A stretch of DNA of 64,000 bases from Atlantibacter sp. RC6 (GTDB lineage Bacteria; Pseudomonadota; Gammaproteobacteria; Enterobacterales; Enterobacteriaceae). The translations under genes were made by a program, and so were the position numbers. The notes below the pieces were generated by a model, which did no database searches, was not told the origin of the DNA, and worked only from the letters and a program-made list of their open reading frames with translations. Position 1 is the first letter of the stretch, and each line of letters begins with the position of its first letter. Where the stretch lies: contig NZ_JACHZE010000002.1 in NCBI RefSeq assembly GCF_014193285.1, positions 186,001 through 250,000 on the forward strand. Direction: 5' to 3'. Of this stretch, positions 29,060 to 35,824 are shown piece after piece.

Positions 29060-29080
29060 GGCGCGTGAAGCGCCTTTTTT
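29060..29080 (+). terminator. Terminator of the small-gene pair
   Basis: GGCGC-gtgaa-GCGCC followed by six Ts, 14 bp after the stop of the 70-residue gene. Confidence 0.85.
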
Positions 29081-29460
29081 AATGACTTTATTACAGGATT
29101 GCGAGCTGGATTCCCGTTTATCGCTGACTGAAATATTGCTGTCAGGCTCCTGCCTGCTAATATATTACCCGTTATGCTTATGCCGCTATTAATGTTAACC
29201 AGCAAATGGAAAGCCTTATTCTGTCACGTTAGTGGTTCACATTAAAATAATCCCTAAGCTAAACTTTTTGATTGTTATTAAGATTAATCCAATCGACAAA
29301 TAATTACCTTTTTTCGTTACATTCAAACAACATCAAACATAGGTCATTAACATGATTTTTAATGCGTATTTTTGTTGCCGTGACCCATTTCAATATTTTT
29401 TTGCGCCAGATCGCTTATTTTTAAATATGCGATAATGCTTTAAAGATGCAGGCTGAAAGT
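29081..29460 (+). promoter_or_regulatory. AT-rich intergenic region upstream of the microcompartment regulators
   Basis: No gene is visible in this 380-bp stretch. It is strongly AT-rich compared with its surroundings. An extended -10-like TGcGATAAT (29428-29436) lies 25 bp before the chosen kinase start and has no good -35, as is usual for activator-dependent promoters. Confidence 0.4.
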
Positions 29461-30690
29461 ATGATAAATAAATACAAATTACATGAGTTTTTGGATGTAA
29501 AACGCCTTCAGACCCTGCAGGACAACTTTTCAAAATCGATGATGATCGCGCTGGTAGTGGTGGATGAGAATGGCGTCCCGGTCACTAAGCCCAGCGGTTT
29601 TTCAGACTTCTGCGCGCGTTCGCGTCTCAACCCGACGCTGGCGCACCACTGTTATGAAAGCGACAACGCCGGCGGACGTGCCGCGATGCATGCCCGTGAG
29701 CCGGTGGTCTATCGCTGCTACTGCGGTTTTGTCGAATTCGCCGTCCCGATCATGATTAACGATCATTATCTCGGCGCGTTTATTTCCGGCCAGGTCAAAG
29801 TCGAAGAAGAGAAAGAGCAAAGTATTCCGTATATCCTGAATAATAATGAAGTCTGGGAAGAGAATCCGTGGTTAATTAATTTACACCAGAATACGCGTCG
29901 CATGCCGTATGACCGTTTTGAATCTACCGCCTCGACGTTATTGCACGTATCGTCTTATCTGGTCGAGCAGGCGCATGCCAATAATATCCAACGTGAATTG
30001 CGTAAAAAAGATCTTGAACTGACCAATGAATTAAGAAAACGCGTAGAGATCGAGCGCTCATTACATGACGCCGAATTTAAAGCGCTCTCTTACCAGATAA
30101 ACCCGCACTTTTTATTTAACGTATTAAATACCATTGGCCGGTTAGCTTTTCTGGAAGATGCGCAGCGCACCGAAACCATGGTGCACGATTTCTCTGACAT
30201 GATGCGTTATCTGTTACGTAAAAATAATCACGGCCTGATTACGCTGCGTAATGAAATGAATTACGTCAACAGTTATATGTCGATCCAAAAAGTACGCATG
30301 AGCGACCGCTTCGATTACCTGTGCGATATCCCGGAGAAATATCTGGATGTGGTTTGCCCGTTTTTAATCCTGCAACCGTTGGTGGAAAACTTCTTCAACT
30401 ACGTGGTAGAGCCACGCGACAGCAGTAGCCATCTGCTGATCCGCGCCACGGACGACGGCCAGGATGTGATTATCGAAGTCACCGATAACGGTGACGGCAT
30501 CGCGCCGGATGCCATCAACCGTATTTTGTCAGGCGACCAAAATCTGCAAAAAGGCAGCATTGGCATTAACAACATAAAAAATAGATTGAAGCTGTTATTT
30601 GGCGAAAGCTATGGCCTGGAAATCATGAGCCCTAACAAACCCAGGATGGGTACAACCATTAAACTTCGGTTCCCGATGCTGGAAGCCTGA
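29461..30690 (+). CDS. PocR-domain sensor histidine kinase (LytS/YehU-type kinase core)
   Basis: The protein is 409 residues. Residues about 3-165 form a PocR sensory domain, with cysteines C51, C64, C86 and C88 (in CYCGF). A coiled coil follows (about 170-205), then a His_kinase-type core with [11 protein letters not shown], where His216 is the phosphorylated residue, and a C-terminal ATPase domain with NGDGI. No membrane helix, so it probably senses a cytoplasmic ligand; PocR in Salmonella responds to 1,2-propanediol. ATG at 29461 is chosen over 29446 because AGG lies 8 bases upstream of it. It is followed 17 bp later by its response regulator. Confidence 0.88.
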   Translation: MINKYKLHEFLDVKRLQTLQDNFSKSMMIALVVVDENGVPVTKPSGFSDFCARSRLNPTLAHHCYESDNAGGRAAMHAREPVVYRCYCGFVEFAVPIMINDHYLGAFISGQVKVEEEKEQSIPYILNNNEVWEENPWLINLHQNTRRMPYDRFESTASTLLHVSSYLVEQAHANNIQRELRKKDLELTNELRKRVEIERSLHDAEFKALSYQINPHFLFNVLNTIGRLAFLEDAQRTETMVHDFSDMMRYLLRKNNHGLITLRNEMNYVNSYMSIQKVRMSDRFDYLCDIPEKYLDVVCPFLILQPLVENFFNYVVEPRDSSSHLLIRATDDGQDVIIEVTDNGDGIAPDAINRILSGDQNLQKGSIGINNIKNRLKLLFGESYGLEIMSPNKPRMGTTIKLRFPMLEA

Positions 30691-30707
30691 TATCAGGAAG
30701 AGGACAT

Positions 30708-31772
30708 ATGTTTAACATTGTTATCGTTGAAGATGAGCCCATCGAATTAGAATCCCTGCGACGGATTATTTCCCAGTGCGTGGAAAACGCGGTGATCCAT
30801 GAAGCCTCAACCGGTAAAAAAGCGATTCAGTTGATCGACCAGTTGAGTCAAATCGACATGATCTTCGTGGACATTAATATTCCGTTGCCGAATGGCAACC
30901 AGGTGATTGAATACCTTAAGAAAAAAAACAGTGATACCAAAGTCATCGTCACCACAGCCAATGACGACTTTGATATCGTGCGCAGCATGTACAACCTCAA
31001 AGTGGATGATTACCTGCTCAAACCGGTGAAAAAAAGCATCCTGACCGACACCATCAAAAGAACCCTGGCGTTTGACGAAGGAGACAATGAAAAATCCCGC
31101 GCCCTGAAGCAAAAAGTGTTCGCCATGATAGACAATTGCGATTATGCCCAATGGCACAGCTTGATTTTTGACACCATCAACGGCGCCTGTCCGGTGGATA
31201 TGATGGAAGAAGACAAGCGCAAAAACGTAACCGATTTTCTGGAAATCGTTAGCCAGTATATGACCGCGCAAGGGGAAAAATTAGCGCCAACCAACCGAAA
31301 AATCGCCGCGTTGATCAAAGACATCAACCAGTATGGCGTGATGGAAAGCCGCTATTTCCGCATCATGATCAGCCTGCTGACCATTAGCGAAGAACTGTTT
31401 GATTACGCTTTCAAGAGTTACTCCGGCAATATCGATTTTATTGAACGGGCGAAATTCCATATTGAGAAAAATATTCTCAGAAACCTGACGCTCGATGACG
31501 TGGCGGCAAAATCGTTTGTCAGCTCCTGCTATCTGAGCCGCGCCTTCAAGAAAATTACCGGCATCGGGTTTTCAAACTATATTGCCACACGCAAAATCGC
31601 TATCGCCAAATCGTTGTTGCAGTTCAGCGACTTAAAAGTGAATACCATAGCGCTGGAGCTAGCATACCAGGACTCAAACTATTTTTGCCGCATCTTCAAA
31701 AAAGAGACCGGCATGGCCCCCTCTGATTATCGGAAAGTCGTGACCCCCGGGGATTACGCGGCGATGGCGTGA
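30708..31772 (+). CDS. AraC-type response regulator of the microcompartment locus
   Basis: The protein is 354 residues: receiver domain (1-120) with the acidic pair E8/D9 and phospho-acceptor Asp55 in FVDINIP, Lys107 in KPVKK, a helical linker, and an AraC DNA-binding domain (about 255-350, FKKITGIGFSNYIATRKIAIAK and the second helix pair near SNYFCRIFKKETG). It is paired with the upstream PocR kinase. Expected role: activation of the metK-shell operon on this strand and of the divergent or distal BMC genes. Confidence 0.9.
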   Translation: MFNIVIVEDEPIELESLRRIISQCVENAVIHEASTGKKAIQLIDQLSQIDMIFVDINIPLPNGNQVIEYLKKKNSDTKVIVTTANDDFDIVRSMYNLKVDDYLLKPVKKSILTDTIKRTLAFDEGDNEKSRALKQKVFAMIDNCDYAQWHSLIFDTINGACPVDMMEEDKRKNVTDFLEIVSQYMTAQGEKLAPTNRKIAALIKDINQYGVMESRYFRIMISLLTISEELFDYAFKSYSGNIDFIERAKFHIEKNILRNLTLDDVAAKSFVSSCYLSRAFKKITGIGFSNYIATRKIAIAKSLLQFSDLKVNTIALELAYQDSNYFCRIFKKETGMAPSDYRKVVTPGDYAAMA

Positions 31773-31833
31773 TTTTGCGCTGGCCCGATAATGAAAACAA
31801 AATAGTCCAACACGCCCGCAAGATAGTTTACGC

Positions 31834-31884
31834 CCACTTGTCTGGTTGCCCCCTAAGATAGGAATAAACCTTCCAGACAAGTGG
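31834..31884 (+). repeat. 12-bp perfect inverted repeat before the metK paralogue
   Basis: CCACTTGTCTGG at 31834-31845 and its exact complement at 31873-31884, 27 bases apart, ending 7 bp before the TTG start codon. As RNA it would be a stable hairpin next to the start; as DNA it would be a pair of regulator half-sites. Confidence 0.75.
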
Positions 31885-31891
31885 CCTCGCT

Positions 31892-33043
31892 TTGAACGAT
31901 TACCTGTTTACCTCCGAATCCGTTGCCGAAGGGCATCCTGATAAAATGGCGGACCAAATTTCCGACGCCATTCTGGATGCTATTCTCCTGCAGGACCCGT
32001 GGGGCAAGGTTGCCTGCGAATGCCTGGTGAAAACCGGCGTCGCTATTGTCGCAGGAGAAATCTCTACCTATGCGACAGTCGATATCGAGCAGATTGTCCG
32101 CAACACCATTAAAGAGATTGGCTATGACCATTCGCGACTGGGGTTTGATGGCAACACCTGCGGCGTATTGAACATTCTCGGCAAGCAGTCCGTAAATATT
32201 GCTGACGGCATTCGCGGCCACTCGCTGGAAGAACTGGGCGCGGGCGATCAGGGCATCACCTTCGGTTACGCCTGTGACGAAACGCCGGAGCTGATGCCCG
32301 CCACGCTGGTTTACGCCCATCGTCTGATGGAGCGCCAGGCGCAGTTGCGCAAATCCCAACGGCTGCCTTTTTTACTCCCCGATGCCAAAAGCCAGGTCAC
32401 CCTGCGCTATCAGGATAACCGCGTTCATTCGGTAGATACCGTTGTGGTTTCTACCCAACACAGCCCGGACGTTTCGCTGGAGACGCTACGAGAAGCGGTC
32501 ATTGAAGAGATCGTCAAACCCGTGATGCCGTCGCGCTGGATCACGCCGCAAACCCGCTTTCTGGTCAATCCGGCAGGCAGTTTTGTGATTGGCGGGCCGG
32601 TGGGCGACTGCGGGCTAACGGGCCGGAAAATTATTGTCGATACCTACGGCGGTGCAGCCTGCCACGGCGGCGGTGCGTTTTCCGGCAAAGACCCATCCAA
32701 GGTTGATCGTTCCGCCGCTTACGCGGCTCGCTATGTGGCGAAAAATATCGTCGCCGCCGGGCTAGCCTCACGCTGTGAAGTCCAGCTGGGATGGGCCATC
32801 GGCCTGCCCCGCCCCGTTTCCGTCCGGATTAATACCTTCGGTACGCAAACCGTGTCCTCTGAGGCGTTGCAGCAAGGCGTTAACCGCCATTTTGACCTTA
32901 GCGTGTTTGGCATCATTACTATGCTCGACCTGCTGGTCCCCCGCTATCGTAAAACGGCCTGCTATGGCCACTTTGGTCGCGACAGCTTTCCGTGGGAAGT
33001 CACGGACAAAGCGGCGCTATTACGCGAAGACGTTGGACGTTAA
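31892..33043 (+). CDS. S-adenosylmethionine synthetase paralogue of the microcompartment locus
   Basis: The protein is 383 residues and aligns with E. coli MetK end to end: GHPDK (14-18), GAGDQG and [19 protein letters not shown] are intact, so it should be active. The alignment requires a TTG start at 31892 (E. coli MAKHLFTS, here NDYLFTS); the ribosome-binding site is weak. The housekeeping metK lies elsewhere in related genomes. Placement beside a radical-SAM activase suggests a dedicated SAM supply. SAM synthetase genes are known in glycyl-radical propanediol microcompartment loci. Confidence 0.9.
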   Translation: MNDYLFTSESVAEGHPDKMADQISDAILDAILLQDPWGKVACECLVKTGVAIVAGEISTYATVDIEQIVRNTIKEIGYDHSRLGFDGNTCGVLNILGKQSVNIADGIRGHSLEELGAGDQGITFGYACDETPELMPATLVYAHRLMERQAQLRKSQRLPFLLPDAKSQVTLRYQDNRVHSVDTVVVSTQHSPDVSLETLREAVIEEIVKPVMPSRWITPQTRFLVNPAGSFVIGGPVGDCGLTGRKIIVDTYGGAACHGGGAFSGKDPSKVDRSAAYAARYVAKNIVAAGLASRCEVQLGWAIGLPRPVSVRINTFGTQTVSSEALQQGVNRHFDLSVFGIITMLDLLVPRYRKTACYGHFGRDSFPWEVTDKAALLREDVGR

Positions 33044-33088
33044 GCCGACGACGCGCAGCACAATTGAATTTATCTACAGGAGAAGTGT

Positions 33089-33634
33089 ATGTCCGGGCAA
33101 AGTTTAGGCTTAATCGAAACCGTCGGAATGGCAGCGGCGGTAGAAGCCGCCGATGCCGCCATGAAATCCGCGAATGTGAGTCTGGTAGGCTATGAGTTAA
33201 CCAAAGGCGGCGGGATGGTAACCGTGAAGCTGGAAGGTGAAGTGGGCGCGATTAACGCGGCGGTTGCGGCAGCCATCAGCGCGGCAAGCCGGGTTGGTGA
33301 GGTGTATGCCCATAAAGTGATCGCCCGCACCGCGCAGCATATCGAGCATATTATTCACTCTAAAGAGACCGTCGGCGTCGCGCAGCCTGAACCTGATGCG
33401 CCCGCTACAGAGCCAGCGTCGCAGGCTGCTGAGGCGCCTTCACAGTCAATCCCGGTGGTGAACCTGGATACGTCAACCAGCGCATCCTGCATGGATGTCG
33501 TCGATGACGCGCCCCAGTCCGTAGCGCAGGAACCACAACCTAAACTCAGTACAGAAAACGTTGAACCGGCAAAACCTGAAGCGCCACAGGAAGTGACAAA
33601 GAAAAGCCCCCGTCCCGGTGGCAAGAAAAGATAA
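33089..33634 (+). CDS. BMC hexamer shell protein with long C-terminal tail
   Basis: The protein is 181 residues. Residues 1-95 are a standard BMC domain close to PduA/EutM (LGLIETVGMAAAVEAADAAMKSANV, GEVGAINAAV). Residues about 96-181 are a low-complexity Pro/Ala/Glu/Ser-rich extension ending in a basic tip (KKSPRPGGKKR). A tail of this type could reach into the lumen or bind cargo or nucleic acid, as proposed for EutK/PduK-like proteins; here it contains one Cys (C138) and no Fe-S motif. AGGAGAAG precedes the ATG. Transcribed with the metK paralogue. Confidence 0.9.
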   Translation: MSGQSLGLIETVGMAAAVEAADAAMKSANVSLVGYELTKGGGMVTVKLEGEVGAINAAVAAAISAASRVGEVYAHKVIARTAQHIEHIIHSKETVGVAQPEPDAPATEPASQAAEAPSQSIPVVNLDTSTSASCMDVVDDAPQSVAQEPQPKLSTENVEPAKPEAPQEVTKKSPRPGGKKR

Positions 33635-33652
33635 CGAAACCGCTACGATACT

Positions 33653-33686
33653 GCCGCGATAAATATTCTCTTATCGCGGCTTTTTT
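33653..33686 (+). terminator. Terminator of the metK-shell operon
   Basis: GCCGCGATAA / TTATCGCGGC 10-bp stem, 8-base loop, followed by six Ts. Confidence 0.93.
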
Positions 33687-33706
33687 ATGCCTGAGAGATA
33701 ACAAAA

Positions 33707-33731
33707 AGCCAGCAGGCATAACCTGCTGGCT
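33707..33731 (-). terminator. Terminator of the membrane-protein gene
   Basis: AGCCAGCAGG / CCTGCTGGCT 10-bp stem; the minus strand continues TTTTTGTT. It faces the plus-strand terminator next to it. Confidence 0.85.
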
Positions 33732-33746
33732 GGTTACAGGGCGGGA

Positions 33747-34652
33747 TTAAAACAGAGGAACCAGCGTAAATAAACCCATGGTCGCCAGCAGGTTGATCGC
33801 CGTGGTCATAATGGCAATGGCCATCGCCGGCGGATCAATATGGGTATCGCCGTGGATCAGGAAGATACGCGACATCAGTTCACCCAACAATGCACAAATT
33901 ATGCCGACGATAGCCGCCCAAATCAGGCTTCCTGACAACACCGCTACCAGCGCAGCAGGCAGCGCAATATGATGTGACACCGGTACTTGCGTGTTGAAGT
34001 GCAGGAAAATCAGCGAGAACGCGGAAATCCCAAACGCCAGCAGCGCGCCATTGCCGCCAAACTTCAGGCTTAAAAAACCGGCCATCAGACCAATACCCAG
34101 GCCCAGTACAGACAGCTGCGGAATGCGGCTATGGTAAGGCATCCAGCACTTATCTTGCGGCGGATAGCAGTGACGAATACCCTGTTCCGGTTTGCCAAAC
34201 AGGCCCGTTTTGCCGAAAACCAGACGCGAGACCACGCCAGAGATCACGACAGTCAGCGCCACGGTATCGGTCCAGGCATTACCGGACGGGAAAGCCGGGA
34301 TTTGGTTGAGCCCCCAGGCGATGATATAACCGCCCGCGCCGAAAACCCCGCCTACCAGCAGCACATCGTAAGCCGCCAGACCGCTCAGCCCGGCAGTGAT
34401 ATCGCGCCCGGAACCCAGTTTGCCCTTCTTCGCTGCATACGCCGTTGCCGCCACCCCTGCGGCAAAGCCGCCGGTATGCGGGCCAAACAGTCCAAACGGG
34501 AAAGTAATAAAGTCCGATGGCGCGCCGGTAATAATTTGCACTACCGCCATCGCGATAACCAGAAGCCCAACGAATTCAAACGCCGCCAGCGCGCCAACAG
34601 CTGCGCCAAATATACCGCCGCCGAAGGCAACTAAAATATCTAAGCTATTCAT
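33747..34652 (-). CDS. Polytopic membrane protein of the microcompartment locus, unknown function
   Basis: A 301-residue protein with about eight or nine hydrophobic segments. Conserved-looking loops: FGLFGPHTGG (about 54-63), a soluble loop with HCYPPQDKCWMPYHSR (about 166-181, two Cys), and DTHIDPPAMAI near the C-terminus, which weakly recalls the HPP family. Family not recognised. It is separated from the upstream activase gene by a terminator, so it may have its own promoter. Context suggests a transporter or facilitator for the diol substrate or its products; this is inference. Confidence 0.75.
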   Translation of the reverse strand: MNSLDILVAFGGGIFGAAVGALAAFEFVGLLVIAMAVVQIITGAPSDFITFPFGLFGPHTGGFAAGVAATAYAAKKGKLGSGRDITAGLSGLAAYDVLLVGGVFGAGGYIIAWGLNQIPAFPSGNAWTDTVALTVVISGVVSRLVFGKTGLFGKPEQGIRHCYPPQDKCWMPYHSRIPQLSVLGLGIGLMAGFLSLKFGGNGALLAFGISAFSLIFLHFNTQVPVSHHIALPAALVAVLSGSLIWAAIVGIICALLGELMSRIFLIHGDTHIDPPAMAIAIMTTAINLLATMGLFTLVPLF

Positions 34653-34754
34653 CTAGCTTACCTCTGTAATTGGATTAAATTAAATGACAAGATAAAAAAT
34701 GCAGACTGGCTCCAGATTTTTATAATTGAAATAATATTCATGCGTAACAAATAA

Positions 34755-34785
34755 AAAAGCGCAGCACTTTTTTTTCCGCGCTCTG
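34755..34785 (-). terminator. Terminator after the activase gene
   Basis: On the minus strand AGCGC...GCGCT is followed by TTTTTTATTT. The loop is long (with an A-run), so strength is moderate. The rest of 34653-34798 is AT-rich leader of the membrane-protein gene. Confidence 0.6.
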
Positions 34786-34798
34786 ATGACGTTATTAA

Positions 34799-35716
34799 TT
34801 AACCGCCGATATGGCAGTTAAAGCCTAAGGATTCCACCGTTGCTTTTAACGTTGCCATTTTGGCTTCTTCAATACTTTTTGCATCGCCCATCGGATACTG
34901 GCGGCCCAGCAAGTTATATTTATTTTCACCGAAGCTGTGATAAGGCAATAGGTGAATGGTATCGACGTTTTGCATCAGGCGGGCGAATTCCGCGATATTA
35001 TGGATTTCTTGCGGGTTGTCATTCACGCCGGGGATCACCGGGATACGCACCACCACTTTGGTTAAAAAGGATATGCGCAGCAAGTTTTCCAGAATCACGC
35101 TGTTATTCACGCCGGTGTTGCGTTCATGGATTTCCGGATCGATGGCTTTGATATCGGTCAACGCCAGATCGACATAGGGAAACACCTCATCTATCACCGC
35201 TTTGGTGGTAAAGCCGGTCGTTTCAATGGCGGTGTGCCAGCCTTTGGCTTTACAGGCCTTAAGCAGCTCACGGGCAAATTCCGGCTGCGCCAGCGGTTCG
35301 CCGCCGGACAGGGTAATCCCGCCGCCTGAACGACGGTATAAATTCTCTTCTTTTTCCAGTTCGCGCATTACTGCCGTTACCGACATACGCTTGCCCTTCA
35401 TTTCCAGCGCGCGGGTCGGGCAAACTTCGGTACATTTACCACACTGAATGCAGCGGTCACGATCGATAAACCAGGCATTACGGGTGGAAAGCGCTTGCTG
35501 CGGACACGTCTCAATACATTTTCCACAGCGGATGCAATCATTCTTTTTAAATAATAATTCTGGCTGTGGACGTTGTGATTCCGGATTACTACACCATTTG
35601 CAGGATAGCGGGCAGCCTTTAAAAAAAGGAATGGTGCGAATGCCCGGGCCATCATGCAAAGAATAGCGTTGAATATTAAATATGACGCCTTCGGTTTCGT
35701 ACTCAACTTTATTCAT
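34799..35716 (-). CDS. Glycyl-radical enzyme activating enzyme (radical SAM)
   Basis: A 305-residue activase. The radical-SAM cluster motif is CPLSCKWC (C35, C39, C42). An inserted two-cluster ferredoxin domain has C61, C64, C67, C71 and C89, C92, C95, C99. SGGEP (137-141) binds SAM. It uses SAM and an electron to abstract a hydrogen from the glycine of the dehydratase encoded just upstream. The order dehydratase then activase, same strand, 108 bp apart with a hairpin between, is usual for this pair. Confidence 0.95.
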   Translation of the reverse strand: MNKVEYETEGVIFNIQRYSLHDGPGIRTIPFFKGCPLSCKWCSNPESQRPQPELLFKKNDCIRCGKCIETCPQQALSTRNAWFIDRDRCIQCGKCTEVCPTRALEMKGKRMSVTAVMRELEKEENLYRRSGGGITLSGGEPLAQPEFARELLKACKAKGWHTAIETTGFTTKAVIDEVFPYVDLALTDIKAIDPEIHERNTGVNNSVILENLLRISFLTKVVVRIPVIPGVNDNPQEIHNIAEFARLMQNVDTIHLLPYHSFGENKYNLLGRQYPMGDAKSIEEAKMATLKATVESLGFNCHIGG

Positions 35717-35789
35717 AACATCACTCTATATTTGCCAGATGACTTACCCTTTCAGGTAAAAATAAAAACCAGAAGTCGTGGAGAAAGTT

Positions 35790-35817
35790 ACGGGCTATGT
35801 ATTGCGACATAGCCCGT
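35790..35817 (-). promoter_or_regulatory. Hairpin between dehydratase and activase genes
   Basis: A perfect 11-bp stem ACGGGCTATGT / ACATAGCCCGT with a 6-base loop, no T-run in either direction. Likely a partial terminator or RNA stabiliser that lets the structural enzyme be made in excess over its activase. Confidence 0.7.
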
Positions 35818-35824
35818 TTGGTAT

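Noticed and set aside
31773-31891. SAM riboswitch upstream of the metK paralogue
   Set aside because: Apart from the 12-bp inverted repeat there are no further helices or conserved loops of a known SAM riboswitch class; such switches are not usual in Enterobacteriaceae.
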